From: Hyphomicrobium_A sp963759735
GTDB lineage: Bacteria > Pseudomonadota > Alphaproteobacteria > Rhizobiales > Hyphomicrobiaceae
Length of the DNA stretch: 64,000 nucleotides
Direction: 5' to 3'
Assembly: GCA_963759735.1 (NCBI GenBank)
Contig: CAVXAF010000012.1
Span: 186,001 to 250,000 of the forward strand
The position numbers were made by a program, and so were the translations under genes. The notes beneath the pieces are model-generated. The model worked only from the letters and a program-made list of their open reading frames with translations. It searched no databases and was not told where the DNA came from. Numbering within the stretch: position 1 is the stretch's first letter; every line of letters starts with the position of its first letter. Below are positions 1 through 14,549 of this stretch, one piece after another.

Positions 1-77
1 GGGTCATTGGAGCGACTTCACGGCTGAGCGAACGCGAGGCGGCTCGCGATAGCCTACAGCAAAGCCGATTCGGGCCG

Positions 78-950
78 TTAGAGCAGTGCGGTCGCGGCGC
101 GCCCGACGTCTGCAATCGCCGCGTTGCGCACGTCGAGCGGCGCTTGGGTATCCGCCAGGTAGACGGCGATGATGACGGGTGGGCGACCCGGCGGCCAGGC
201 AATGGCCACGTCGTTCGTCGCACCATTGCCGCCCGTGCCCGTCTTGTCACCGACGCGCCAGTCGGCCGGCAGCCCGGCCCTGAGGCGTGCGCCGCCGGTC
301 GTGCTTGCGGTCAGCCACTCGATAAGCTGAGCCTCCGAGGTTTTGGTCAGCACATTGCCGAGGAAGATTCGCTGCAGGGTGTAGGCCATGGCGCGTGGCG
401 TTGTTCCATCGCGCGGATCGCCGGGCGTAGCTTCGTTGAGCGCCGGTTCTATACGATCGAGGCGCGTCGCCGCATCGCCCAGGGTACGCAGAAAACTGGT
501 TAGCCCCGACGGCCCTCCGAGACTGGCCAGCATCAGGTTGCCGGCCGTGTTGTCGCTGACGGTGATGGCAGCGGCGCAGACTTCGGCCAAGGTCATGCCT
601 TGACCACCGGCGCGGTCCTTCGTGATGGGAGAATAGTCCACGACATCGTCGGCGCTGAAGACAATGCGCCGGTCGAGCCGATCGGCGCCAATGTCGGTTC
701 TCTGCAGCACCAGTGCCGCGGCCAGCACCTTGAAGGTGCTGCACAGGGGAAAGCGCTCGAATTCACGGCGCCCAAAAAGGTCGCCGGTTTTCGTGTCGAG
801 AATGGCGACGCCGAGGCGGCCCTGCGCGGTGGCTTCGATCTCGGCGAGGCGGGCGTCGATGTCCAGCGGCGCAGGCTCGGCGCCCGCTTGCAGCGCGGCG
901 AGTGCAAGGGCGCTCTGCAATACGAAACGGCGCGAGATCGGAGCAGGCAT
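78..950 (-). CDS. bla: class A beta-lactamase (serine penicillinase), Tat-exported
   Basis: Periplasmic serine hydrolase that opens the beta-lactam ring. All class A landmarks are visible in the 290-residue product: the active-site CSTFK (SxxK), VSDNTA (SDN loop), the omega-loop EPALNEATPGD with the Glu/Asn pair, and GDKTGTG (KTG box). The N-terminus SRRFVLQSALALAAL is a twin-arginine signal, so export is probably by Tat. I start at the ATG at 950 because GAGGA lies 7 bases upstream and the Tat signal follows directly; the frame stays open further upstream but carries no signal features. It stands alone, with no adjacent ampR-like regulator. The substrate spectrum cannot be read from sequence. 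Confidence 0.9.
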   Translation of the reverse strand: MPAPISRRFVLQSALALAALQAGAEPAPLDIDARLAEIEATAQGRLGVAILDTKTGDLFGRREFERFPLCSTFKVLAAALVLQRTDIGADRLDRRIVFSADDVVDYSPITKDRAGGQGMTLAEVCAAAITVSDNTAGNLMLASLGGPSGLTSFLRTLGDAATRLDRIEPALNEATPGDPRDGTTPRAMAYTLQRIFLGNVLTKTSEAQLIEWLTASTTGGARLRAGLPADWRVGDKTGTGGNGATNDVAIAWPPGRPPVIIAVYLADTQAPLDVRNAAIADVGRAATALL

Positions 951-1143
951 TTGGCATTCCTCAGAAACGGCAACGGCCGGGACTATAGCTCCCGGCCATT
1001 GGTCTGAAGTGGCAAAGCGGAGGTGAAAAGCCGCCTCCCCGACGCGCTGCTGCGTCTTTTCAGAGTGGGAAATTGCACGGGGCCGCTCGCGCGCGAAGCT
1101 GATGGTGGCGGCAGACCGCTGAGCGACTGCGCCGAATTTCGGG

Positions 1144-2058
1144 TTAGCTGTCGTCAATTTCGATCAGGCGCAGATTTCCATCGACGCCGAGCTCGAGGTC
1201 GGCCGAGATGGCGCTTTCAAATCCGTCATCGATCGATATTTCGACAATTCCGTCGTCTCGAAAGACTGCCCCCAGCAAGCGTGGGGTCTCGCTTTTGCCG
1301 AAGTCAGGCCGCGCCGCCTGCACGAGGTGTGCGCCTGCTGCGACCTGCGCGTCGATACCTGGGATGACCTCGCGGGCGCGCGCGAGCGCCGGCGCGAAGC
1401 TCCCCGACGGACCGGCAAGGAGAGAATAGCTCGGTCCATATTCGCTGGTTTCGCTGTAGTTCGCGGGCCGCGCCGGTCTGAACGTGAACGTTCCGAGCAC
1501 AGGGTCGTCGAGCACGAGCGGCAGTGCGCTCCCCAGGATCGCGCCGGGTTCTGCCGGGCCAACAAAGTCTAGCGGGGCGCGGCCTGCGAGCTTGTCGAAC
1601 GAGCGCGCGATATCTGCTTCCGATAATCCCGGCGGTCCGAACGCGCCATCGGCGATGACGCGAAAAAGCTCATCGCCGGTTGTCGTGATTTCGACGCCGC
1701 TCGCGCGAATGCAAAAGATGCTCCCCTTTGCGGAGATGGCTTCGATCGACGTCCGCTCCGGTAGGGTGAACTCGTGCCACGACACGGTGGCGCTCGGGTC
1801 GCGCCGAAGGAGCACGAGGGCTATTCGCCCCGATGTGCCGGGCCAGGGGTTGCGATCGGGTTGCGCCGAGTAGGGATACCAGCGGCCGCCGCGGTCGCTG
1901 CCGAACTGGGTACGAACCACCAGCATATAGCTGCGGTCTGCTGTCGCCGCGCGCGTCGGATCGGCGGCGAGGTAGGCGTCGAGCGGCACGGCGTCGCCGT
2001 CCTCGGCCTTCGCCAGAAGCTGAAAGAGTTGTGTCCCGTAATCGGGGTTTTCAGTCAT
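1144..2058 (-). CDS. conserved hypothetical protein, 304 aa
   Basis: I do not recognise the family. The product has no signal peptide or membrane helix, so it is probably cytosolic. It is acidic, with a C-terminus rich in Asp/Ile (EISIDDGFESAI). It follows the rpoD terminator on the same strand, so it probably has its own promoter. Codon usage matches the neighbours, and the frame is open from the ATG to a TAG with no internal break, which supports a real gene. Confidence 0.6.
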   Translation of the reverse strand: MTENPDYGTQLFQLLAKAEDGDAVPLDAYLAADPTRAATADRSYMLVVRTQFGSDRGGRWYPYSAQPDRNPWPGTSGRIALVLLRRDPSATVSWHEFTLPERTSIEAISAKGSIFCIRASGVEITTTGDELFRVIADGAFGPPGLSEADIARSFDKLAGRAPLDFVGPAEPGAILGSALPLVLDDPVLGTFTFRPARPANYSETSEYGPSYSLLAGPSGSFAPALARAREVIPGIDAQVAAGAHLVQAARPDFGKSETPRLLGAVFRDDGIVEISIDDGFESAISADLELGVDGNLRLIEIDDS

Positions 2059-2093
2059 CTTGGGCGCCGTTCTCGGGGGCCACGTCCCTAAAC

Positions 2094-2124
2094 AAAAAAC
2101 CCCCGAGTTGGGCTCGGGGGTTTT
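2094..2124 (-). terminator. Rho-independent terminator of rpoD
   Basis: Read on the minus strand, an 8-bp stem CCCCCGAG/CTCGGGGG with a 5-base loop is followed by six T. It lies 7 bases beyond the corrected rpoD stop codon. Four T on the plus side would let it act in both directions. Confidence 0.85.
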
Positions 2125-2130
2125 GGTAGA

Positions 2131-4177
<2,047 letters not shown>

Positions 4178-4383
4178 GGGCTCGTATCCCGCTCTATCAG
4201 CGCCTAATTAATTGCGACAATCCGTCGCGGCCATCACGGCGTCGGTGCTGCAACGGCTCGCGCAATAAGCCAGTTGGTGCACCACGCATTTACCCCGTCG
4301 ATCTTCACCCGCACCGCACGCGCGGGGCCCGCCACTTGTCTTAACGTCCTTGCCGTCACTCGCAAGGGTCGCGCCAACAACAC

Positions 4384-6294
4384 TCAATCTGCGGAGGCGG
4401 GCTGTTCGCTTGCCTTGGCAAGGAGGCCCTGGATCTCGCAGATGCGCGCAAGCGCGTCCTCGGAGCCATCCCGGTGATAAGCCTGGACAGCTGCTTCGAG
4501 CGACTTCTGCAAGCCGACCTGCCTATCGTGGAGCGCGAGGGCGTGGCGCCAGCCAACTTCCACCTCGGCCCGCGGGGCTTCAGGCTCTGCGAAACGATCG
4601 CTTCTATGCGTAACGGAGCGCTCGACAAGGTCTACGACCTTGCCGAGGCCCGTCACGCTCAATTGGGAGCGTAAACGTGCTCTGTCAAGATCATTTTCCA
4701 CAGCCTGGTTGCCGAGCAGGCCGTCGCGCAGGCGCGCAAGGGGGGCGGAGAGAAAGGTGAGGGCGGCGATCTCCTCGGCATGCTCATCGATGAGCCAAGG
4801 ATGATTCAGCAGCGTTTTCATCAGCAGCGCTTCGCGTGGAGGGGCCAATTCGGTACGTGCTGCGAGCTCCGGGCTGGCCGATGAACGCCGTTGCGGGGCG
4901 CTCTGCGCGGCTCCGCCGAGCCGGGCGCGTTCGCGCAGCCGCCAGTCGGGCGCGATATTATTGCGCCGTGCCGCGCCGCCGGCACCGCGGCGTGGCCCCT
5001 GGCCGCGGGCGATCTCGCGCACCACGGTGCGGTTGAGCGCCCACAGGGTCTCCTTCAGTTCGCGTTCGTAATGCGATCGCACCCCCGGATCGCCGATCTT
5101 CGCAACCAGGGTCTTGAGGCGCGCTTCGAAGGCGGCCCGCTGCTCGGGCGTCGACAGATCCTGCTCTTGGGATTCGCGCTCCCACAGCACATCGAACAGC
5201 GCCCGCGTCTTGGCGAGCTCGTCGGCCAGCGCCTGCGGACCCTTCTGGCGTACCAGGTCGTCGGGATCGAGCCCGCCGGGCAGGAATGCAAAGCGGATGC
5301 TGAAGCCGGGCTTGAGCAGCGGCAGTGCCGTCTCGACGGCCCGGAAGGCCGCCTTGCGGCCGGCGGCATCACCGTCGAAGCAGAGGATCGGCTCATCGCA
5401 CATGCGCCACAGGAGCTTCACCTGCTCTTCGGTGAGGGCCGTGCCGAGCGGCGCGACGGCCTCGGCGAAGCCCGCCTCGGCAAGCGCGATGACGTCCATA
5501 TAACCTTCGACCGCGATGACGCGGTCCTTGTCGTGCGCCGGCCCGCGGGCGCGGTGGGCGTTAAAGAGGATCTGCCCCTTGTGGAAGAGAGGCGTGTCGG
5601 GAGAGTTGAGGTATTTCGCCGGCACTGAGGGATCGAGCGCGCGTGCGCCGAAGGCAATGACGCGGCCGCGCAGATCGGTGATGGGGAATGTGACGCGGTG
5701 GCGGAAGCGATCGTAGGCGACGGGAATATCCTCGCCTCCGATCAGCATGCCAGAGGCGATCATCTCTTCGACCCTGAAGCCGGCGTTGGCGAGGTGCTCG
5801 CGCAAAGCCGACTTGCTATTGGGCGCGTAGCCGAGGCGGAAGGCGGCAATCGTCTCGCGGCTGAGGCCGCGTTGTTCGAGGTAGCGGCGACCCTCGGCCC
5901 CCGGACCGGTCGCCAAAGCATTCTCGTAGAAGGCGGCAGACATCTCGACGATGCGATACAGCCGCTCGCGCTCATCCTCCCGCGCCTCATCATGAGCCGA
6001 CATCTTTGGCATAGGCACGCCAGCTTCCTCGGCGAGCCGTTCGACGGCTTCGGGGAAAGACAAGCCGTCGGTCTTCATGACGAAGGTGAAGATGTCGCCG
6101 TGCTCGCCGGTGGCGAAGCAATGATAGAAGCCCTTTTGGTCATTGACCGTGAAGGACGGCGTCTTCTCCATCTTGAAGGGGGACAGACCCTTGAATTCAC
6201 GCCCGGCGCGCTTCAGCTGCACCTTGCGACCCACGACCTGGCTGACGCTGAGTCGCCCGCGTACCTCGTCCAGGAAGTTGGGTGGATAGCGCAT
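4384..6294 (-). CDS. dnaG: DNA primase DnaG
   Basis: Synthesises RNA primers at the replication fork. It is 636 aa, the normal length. The N-terminal domain, the TOPRIM core (VIAVEGYMDVIAL and LCFDGDAAGRKAAFRAVETA) and a divergent C-terminal helicase-binding domain are in order. The N-terminal zinc ribbon is degenerate: where most DnaG have CPFH and CFGCG there is SPFK and HCFATGEHGD, so the usual zinc ligands are absent. I know similar loss from Bradyrhizobium-type DnaG, so it is a lineage trait rather than damage. rpoD lies 206 bases downstream. Confidence 0.95.
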   Translation of the reverse strand: MRYPPNFLDEVRGRLSVSQVVGRKVQLKRAGREFKGLSPFKMEKTPSFTVNDQKGFYHCFATGEHGDIFTFVMKTDGLSFPEAVERLAEEAGVPMPKMSAHDEAREDERERLYRIVEMSAAFYENALATGPGAEGRRYLEQRGLSRETIAAFRLGYAPNSKSALREHLANAGFRVEEMIASGMLIGGEDIPVAYDRFRHRVTFPITDLRGRVIAFGARALDPSVPAKYLNSPDTPLFHKGQILFNAHRARGPAHDKDRVIAVEGYMDVIALAEAGFAEAVAPLGTALTEEQVKLLWRMCDEPILCFDGDAAGRKAAFRAVETALPLLKPGFSIRFAFLPGGLDPDDLVRQKGPQALADELAKTRALFDVLWERESQEQDLSTPEQRAAFEARLKTLVAKIGDPGVRSHYERELKETLWALNRTVVREIARGQGPRRGAGGAARRNNIAPDWRLRERARLGGAAQSAPQRRSSASPELAARTELAPPREALLMKTLLNHPWLIDEHAEEIAALTFLSAPLARLRDGLLGNQAVENDLDRARLRSQLSVTGLGKVVDLVERSVTHRSDRFAEPEAPRAEVEVGWRHALALHDRQVGLQKSLEAAVQAYHRDGSEDALARICEIQGLLAKASEQPASAD

Positions 6295-6466
6295 GGCTTC
6301 GCCTTCAGGAACCGAATCGGTCTGATGAAAACGTATGACCCGATTCGCTCGGGCTCAGGCGTGGCGCAATCGCTCTATCCTGCATACGCACAGGCCCCGC
6401 GCGGCCGCGACTGTGATCCTCGACTTTTTTGCCGACGATCCAGTGCTTAGCGAGCTGCCACAGGGG

Positions 6467-6916
6467 CTACTTCAGCAGGTCCTTGGTGAGGGCGCTGGCT
6501 TTGCCGAAGTCCATCTGCCCGGCGTACTTGGCCTTCAGCACGCCCATCACCTTGCCCATCTCCTTGGGGCCGGTGGCGCCGGTCTCCTTGATGGCAGCGG
6601 CGATGGCGGCTTTGGTCTCGTCCTCGCTCATCTGCGCGGGCATGTAGACTTCGATGATGGCGATCTCGGCGGCTTCCTTGGCGGCCAGCTCGGGGCGCCC
6701 GCCGGCGGTGAACTGCTCGATGGAATCGCGCCGCTGCTTGATCATTTTAGTCATGACCAAGAGGATGTCGGCGTCGGAGATTTTGTCCTTGCCGGAGGGG
6801 CGCGCATCGATGTCGGCCGACTTGATGGCCGAGTTGATGAGCCGCAGCGTGCCGACGCGATCCTTATCTCCGGCCTTCATCGCCGTCTTCAGGTCGTCGT
6901 TGATTTTATCGCGCAT
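6467..6916 (-). CDS. GatB/YqeY domain protein
   Basis: 149-aa YqeY-type protein, related to the tail domain of the GatB amidotransferase subunit that binds tRNA; its cellular role is not well defined. The N-terminus MRDKINDDLKTAMKAGDKDR and the segments DILLVMTKMIKQRRDSIEQF and GPKEMGKVMGVLKAKY are typical. It is divergent from carA, with a 258-base gap that probably holds both promoters; I saw no clear motif there. YqeY beside dnaG/rpoD and carA is a common alphaproteobacterial arrangement. Confidence 0.9.
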   Translation of the reverse strand: MRDKINDDLKTAMKAGDKDRVGTLRLINSAIKSADIDARPSGKDKISDADILLVMTKMIKQRRDSIEQFTAGGRPELAAKEAAEIAIIEVYMPAQMSEDETKAAIAAAIKETGATGPKEMGKVMGVLKAKYAGQMDFGKASALTKDLLK

Positions 6917-7174
6917 TGCGGGCCTCCATTCTTGCGGGGCTGTGTGTAGGCGTCAGGCCATCATGGCGCAAGACCAGCGCCGTCCGCGGCGTGCATGCGG
7001 TGCTCCTGCGTGAATGTTCGGCTCGGCGCTGCGTCAGACTACCACCGGGGCATGCGTGCAGTTGCCTTGATCCACAGTTGACCCGCGGGAACGCCTCCCG
7101 TAGGTTCCGGCCGCATTCAGCCCCTTGCCACGCGTCCGCACGGCGCAGCCCCCGCGCGAACGCCGGAGCCGCCA

Positions 7175-8368
7175 TTGACGACGCCAACCGATACCCCGCC
7201 GCCCTGGGCCGACACTGCGCCGACAGCGCGCCTCGTGCTATCGGACGGCACCGTTATCGCCGGCATGGGCCTTGGGGCCACCGGCTCGGCCGTTGGCGAA
7301 GTCTGCTTCAATACGGCGATGACCGGGTACCAGGAGATCCTCACCGATCCCTCCTACGCCGGGCAGATCATTACCTTCACATTCCCACACATCGGCAACG
7401 TCGGCGCGAATATCGAGGATACGGAGACCTCGAACCTTGCGGCGCGCTCGGGCGTGCGTGGCGCGGTGCTGCGCGCCGCCGTGACGACGCCATCCAACTA
7501 TCGCGCCGCCGAGCATCTCGACCGCTGGCTGAAGCAGCGCGGCATCATCGCCATCACGGGCGTCGATACGCGCGCGCTGACGGCGCGCATCCGCGAGCAG
7601 GGCATGCCCAATGGCGTCATCGCGCATGAGCCTTCCGGCAAGTTCGATCTCGCCAAGCTGAAGGAAGAAGCCGCGGCCTGGCCCGGCCTCGACGGCATGG
7701 ATCTGGTGCCCGAGGTGACCAGCGGGCAGAGCTACACCTGGGACGAGACGCGCTGGGTGTGGGGCGATGGCTATGGACGGCAGGAGGACGCGCCGTTCCA
7801 TGTCGTCGCCGTCGACTATGGCCTCAAGCGCAACATCCTGCGCTGCCTCGCCAGCGCGGGCTGCAAGGTTACGGTGGTGCCGGCGACGACGAGCGCCGAG
7901 GACATCCTCGAGCGCAAGCCGGACGGCGTGTTCCTGTCGAACGGTCCGGGCGATCCGGCGGCTACCGGCAAGTATGCGGTGCCGCAGATCCAGAAGCTGG
8001 TGTCGTCGGGCCTGCCGGTGTTCGGCATCTGCCTTGGCCATCAGATGTTGGCGCTGGCGCTGGGCGCCACGACCCACAAGATGCGCCAGGGCCACCACGG
8101 CGCCAACCATCCGGTCAAGGACTTCACCACCGAGAAGGTGGAGATCACCTCCATGAACCACGGCTTTGCCGTCGATCGCACGACGCTGCCGGCGGAGGTC
8201 GAGGAAACGCATGTGTCGCTGTTCGACGGCAGCAACTGCGGCCTGCAGTTGAAGGGGAAACCGGTGTTTTCGGTGCAGTACCACCCCGAGGCCTCGCCCG
8301 GCCCGCAGGACAGCCACTACCTCTTCGACCGCTTCGTGGAATTGATGCGCCGCGGCAAGCCTGGCTGA
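7175..8368 (+). CDS. carA: carbamoyl-phosphate synthase small subunit
   Basis: Glutaminase subunit that supplies ammonia to CarB for carbamoyl phosphate, feeding arginine and pyrimidine synthesis. It is 397 aa, the normal length. The N-terminal small-subunit domain is followed by a class I amidotransferase domain with the nucleophile in VFGICLGHQMLALALG and a catalytic His/Glu in VQYHPEASPGPQDS. The start is a TTG at 7175, supported by GGAG 7 bases upstream; no ATG is available near the conserved N-terminus. Two LolA-like genes separate it from carB. Confidence 0.95.
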   Translation: MTTPTDTPPPWADTAPTARLVLSDGTVIAGMGLGATGSAVGEVCFNTAMTGYQEILTDPSYAGQIITFTFPHIGNVGANIEDTETSNLAARSGVRGAVLRAAVTTPSNYRAAEHLDRWLKQRGIIAITGVDTRALTARIREQGMPNGVIAHEPSGKFDLAKLKEEAAAWPGLDGMDLVPEVTSGQSYTWDETRWVWGDGYGRQEDAPFHVVAVDYGLKRNILRCLASAGCKVTVVPATTSAEDILERKPDGVFLSNGPGDPAATGKYAVPQIQKLVSSGLPVFGICLGHQMLALALGATTHKMRQGHHGANHPVKDFTTEKVEITSMNHGFAVDRTTLPAEVEETHVSLFDGSNCGLQLKGKPVFSVQYHPEASPGPQDSHYLFDRFVELMRRGKPG

Positions 8369-8559
8369 GCTGTTTCAGCCCTCCCACCCTACAAAACATT
8401 AATGCTGACGGGGCTCCCGTGGCACCCGACGGCCGTTATAGTGTAGCGGCTTCGGGAATAATGCGACGTGGGCATGGAAATACTTCCCGCGGCACAGTAA
8501 GGAGACGGCGCCGACGGCCAGGCTTGGCCCAACGAGTGCCGCGGACTGGGAGGATTGGA

Positions 8560-9195
8560 ATGCAACGTGGGGCGCTTATCTGCGCACTGGCAGTCTGGCT
8601 TGCGGTACCGGCCGCTGCCGACGACATCTGTCGCAAGGCAGTTGCCGATGCGTTCAACAAGCAGCGTAGCGCGCGCGCCTTCACGGTCGCCACCGAACTC
8701 AAGACGCCGTCCGGCATGGTTGCGATCAACGTCGAGTACCTGCCGCCAGACCGCATGCGCCAGACCATCACGGCACCCGGCCAAGAGCCGCTGGAGACAG
8801 TGCTGTATGGCCAGCGCGCCTACAGCCGCCAGGGCACCAAGTGGGAAGAATTGATGCCGGCGGTGGCGCAGACGATCATCGCGCAGGTGCGCGAAGCCAC
8901 CATCGATCCGCCCAAAGAAGTCGGCAACTTCGACTGCGTCGGCACGGTGAAACTCGACGGCAAGGACTATCTCGCCTATCGCAGTGTCGAGAAGCCGGCC
9001 GACCCGAATGCGCCGGCCGGCACGCCGCAGCTGCACCGCATGATCTACGTCGATCCCAAGACGGGGCTTCCGACGCTGAATATCGTCTCCGGCGAGCCAC
9101 CCGCCACCGAGGTGGTTTTCAAGGCGGCGTATGACTATCCGGAGAAGCTCGAGATCGAGGACCACCCGGACGCACCGCTGGTAAAAATGAGATAG
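8560..9195 (+). CDS. secreted LolA-like protein, paralog 1
   Basis: 211-aa protein with a Sec signal (LICALAVWLAVPAAA), so periplasmic. The mature part looks like the lipoprotein carrier (LolA/LolB-like) fold: extended strands, LPPDRMRQTI, and a C-terminal YVDPKTGLPTLNIV. It has two cysteines, one just after the signal (DDICRKAV) and one mid-protein (NFDCVGTV), which probably form a disulfide. Two further copies of the same plan occur at 9239..9931 and 45755..46369. I start at the ATG at 8560 (GGGAGGA upstream); the open frame continues upstream through carA and is not coding there. Function unknown. Confidence 0.7.
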   Translation: MQRGALICALAVWLAVPAAADDICRKAVADAFNKQRSARAFTVATELKTPSGMVAINVEYLPPDRMRQTITAPGQEPLETVLYGQRAYSRQGTKWEELMPAVAQTIIAQVREATIDPPKEVGNFDCVGTVKLDGKDYLAYRSVEKPADPNAPAGTPQLHRMIYVDPKTGLPTLNIVSGEPPATEVVFKAAYDYPEKLEIEDHPDAPLVKMR

Positions 9196-9238
9196 GCGCC
9201 GGGCGATCCGTGCGCATGTAGATGTATCGAGGATGGGT

Positions 9239-9931
9239 ATGATGACGAAGCAGACAATGGCCTGGTTGCTGACGGCCGTGGCGGTGATGGTCGTGGCCGG
9301 GCCTGGCGCGCATGCCGCCTGCAAGGACGAGGTCGCGACAGCGCTGGAGCGTCAGCGTAAGACCAGCGGCTTCCGCATGACCACCAAAATGCTAACCGAG
9401 GACGGCCTCGTCAACATGCAGGTCGACTACGTCCTGCCTGACCGCATGCGCCAAGTCGTGAGTTCGACCGTTGAGCCCAAGCCGGTGGAGACCGTTGTGA
9501 TTGGCCGCGATGCCTGGAGCCGCCTGGAGGGCGAGCAGTGGCGCCCGCTGCATCCGGAGATCGCCGACGCACTGCATAACCAAATGCTAGAGACGGTCGG
9601 CGAAGCGACCGGCGACGTGCCGAACTTCGAGTGCCTCGGCAAGCAGCCCGTCGACGGCAAGAGCTATCTCGCCTACCGGGGCGAGAACGAAACGCCCGGC
9701 CCGAAGAATTTAAGCCCGGGTGAGGCCGAAAAGCCGAAGCTGCCGGACCGGCCGGTGCGCGTGATCTTCGTCGATACCACGACCGGGCTGCCCATGCGCA
9801 GCATCTACGGCCGTGCCGACAAGCTGGAGAGGCCGATCTTCGAGGCCAGCTATAGCTATCCGGCCGACATCAAGGTCGATGCGCCCCAGATTCCGGGCGC
9901 ACCTGTCGACAAGCCGGCCGAGAAAAAGTAG
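9239..9931 (+). CDS. secreted LolA-like protein, paralog 2
   Basis: About 230 aa with a Sec signal (LTAVAVMVVAGPGAHA). It shares the plan of the previous gene: a Cys right after the signal (AACKDEV), LPDRMRQVV, NFECLGKQ, and FVDTTTGLPMRSIY, then a Pro/Lys-rich tail ending in KPAEKK. It follows paralog 1 by about 40 bases, so the two are a tandem duplication and probably co-transcribed between carA and carB. The ATGs at 9239 and 9242 fit the GAGG at 9229 better than the ATG at 9233. Function unknown. Confidence 0.7.
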   Translation: MMTKQTMAWLLTAVAVMVVAGPGAHAACKDEVATALERQRKTSGFRMTTKMLTEDGLVNMQVDYVLPDRMRQVVSSTVEPKPVETVVIGRDAWSRLEGEQWRPLHPEIADALHNQMLETVGEATGDVPNFECLGKQPVDGKSYLAYRGENETPGPKNLSPGEAEKPKLPDRPVRVIFVDTTTGLPMRSIYGRADKLERPIFEASYSYPADIKVDAPQIPGAPVDKPAEKK

Positions 9932-10058
9932 CAGCCACGTCAGCACGCGGTTTTCCCGAACATTTTTTGCGCTGACCGGCAATTAGCCGGTGGGTGGGCA
10001 CGTGTGCGCGGTTGGAGGCTATAGCCAAAGCCGCCGATCATGAATAAAAGGCCGCCTC

Positions 10059-13418
<3,360 letters not shown>

Positions 13419-13458
13419 TCCATCTGGATCGCCTTCCCCTCCGGGTCGCGCGGTCCTT

Positions 13459-13507
13459 CCACCGTTGGCAGCCAACGCGTGTCGGTGGTCCTGGCAGCCG
13501 TGCCAGG
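13459..13507 (+). other. tandem hairpins in the carB-greA spacer
   Basis: Two inverted repeats fill the spacer just before the greA ribosome binding site. CCACCG/CGGTGG (13459-13488) encloses GTTGG-CAG-CCAAC, and CCTGGCA-GCCG-TGCCAGG (13490-13507) is a perfect 7-bp stem with a 4-base loop. Neither is followed by a T run, so they may act as mRNA 3' ends, processing sites or a greA leader structure rather than a simple terminator. Confidence 0.5.
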
Positions 13508-13527
13508 CCCAAGGGAGATATTAGGTG

Positions 13528-14007
13528 ATGACTATGGAACGGGTCCCGATGACCATCGAGGGCTTTCGCTCGCTAGAAGCGGAGCTGCAGCGCCTCAAAT
13601 CCGAGGAGCGTCCCCGTATTATCCAAGCCATCTCTGAAGCGCGCGCGCATGGCGACCTTTCCGAGAACGCCGAGTACCATGCCGCCAAGGAGCAGCAGGG
13701 TTTCAATGAGGCGCGCGTCGCCGACATCGAGGACCGCATCAGCCGTGCCGATGTCATCGATACGTCCAAGCTGTCGGGCGACACCGTGAAATTCGGCGCC
13801 ACCCTGACGCTGGTCGATGAGGACACCGACGAGAAGGTGAAATACAAAATCGTCGGCGATAGCGAGGCGAGCGTGAAGGACGGTAAGATCTCGATCTCCT
13901 CGCCCATCGCCCGGGCGCTGATCGGCAAATCCAAGAACGACAGCGTCGAGGTCACGACTCCCAAGGGCTCGCGCTCTTACCAGATCCTCAAGATCGAGTG
14001 GAAGTGA
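13528..14007 (+). CDS. greA: transcription elongation factor GreA
   Basis: Rescues backtracked RNA polymerase by stimulating transcript cleavage. About 159 aa. The N-terminal coiled coil carries the acidic tip signature (HGDLSENAEYHAAKEQQ), and the C-terminal FKBP-like domain ends in SPIARALIGKSKNDSVEVTT. I prefer the ATG at 13528, 10 bases after AAGGGAG; an ATG at 13534 is also possible. Confidence 0.95.
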   Translation: MTMERVPMTIEGFRSLEAELQRLKSEERPRIIQAISEARAHGDLSENAEYHAAKEQQGFNEARVADIEDRISRADVIDTSKLSGDTVKFGATLTLVDEDTDEKVKYKIVGDSEASVKDGKISISSPIARALIGKSKNDSVEVTTPKGSRSYQILKIEWK

Positions 14008-14549
14008 CGCGCGTGACGTCGTGAATCGTGAGGCGCGCGTGCATCACGACGATACGGCGTCACGTTACTCTTACTTCCCGGGACGGAGATGGGCACGCCC
14101 GACTCGCGCTTGGCGCGGCGGATGGTGAGGAACGTCTTGACGCTGGCGACGTTGGGCGCCGCGGTAAGTTCTTCGAGGACGAACTCCTGGAATGCCGGCA
14201 GGTCTCTGGCGACACATTTGAGCATGTAGTCGCTCTCGCCCGACAGCATGTAGGCTTCGCGCACGATGGGCCAACCGAGCGCGCGGTTCTCGAAGGCGCG
14301 CAGCTCACCCTCGGCCTGGTTATGCAACCCGACCATGGCGAACGCGGTGAGTCCGAAGCCGAGCGCGGCTTCGTCGAGCACCACCGTATAGCCGGCGATC
14401 AGGCCCGCCTCCTCGAGCGCCCGTACGCGGCGGAGGCAGGGTGGGGCGGACAAGCCGACGCGGGAGGCCAGCGCGACGTTGGTCATGCTGCCGTCGGCCT
14501 GCAATTCCTTGAGGATGCGCCAGTCGACGGGGTCCAGGCGCAAGGCCAT
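13977..14549 (-). CDS. Lrp/AsnC family transcriptional regulator (3' end probably frameshifted)
   Basis: DNA-binding regulator of the feast/famine family. Starting at the ATG at 14549, the N-terminal winged HTH reads LDPVDWRILKELQADGSMTN and LASRVGLSAPPCLRRVRALE, followed by a RAM ligand-binding domain (ESDYMLKCVARDLPAFQEFV). After SGVPISVPGSK the frame runs on for 30 unusual residues and overlaps the end of greA; a neighbouring frame has two stops (14065-14073) exactly where the family normally ends. I think one indel near 14075 has been introduced and the real gene ends near 14071 (about 159 aa). Effector unknown. Confidence 0.8.
   Translation of the reverse strand: MALRLDPVDWRILKELQADGSMTNVALASRVGLSAPPCLRRVRALEEAGLIAGYTVVLDEAALGFGLTAFAMVGLHNQAEGELRAFENRALGWPIVREAYMLSGESDYMLKCVARDLPAFQEFVLEELTAAPNVASVKTFLTIRRAKRESGVPISVPGSKSNVTPYRRDARAPHDSRRHARHFHSILRIW

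Noticed and set aside
7759..8559. Upstream extension of the first LolA-like gene through carA
   Set aside because: It overlaps carA in another frame; the signal peptide and ribosome binding site place the start at 8560.
9976..9992. Small hairpin ACCGGC-AATTA-GCCGGT before carB as a terminator
   Set aside because: Only 6 bp, no T run, and it lies inside a likely operon.
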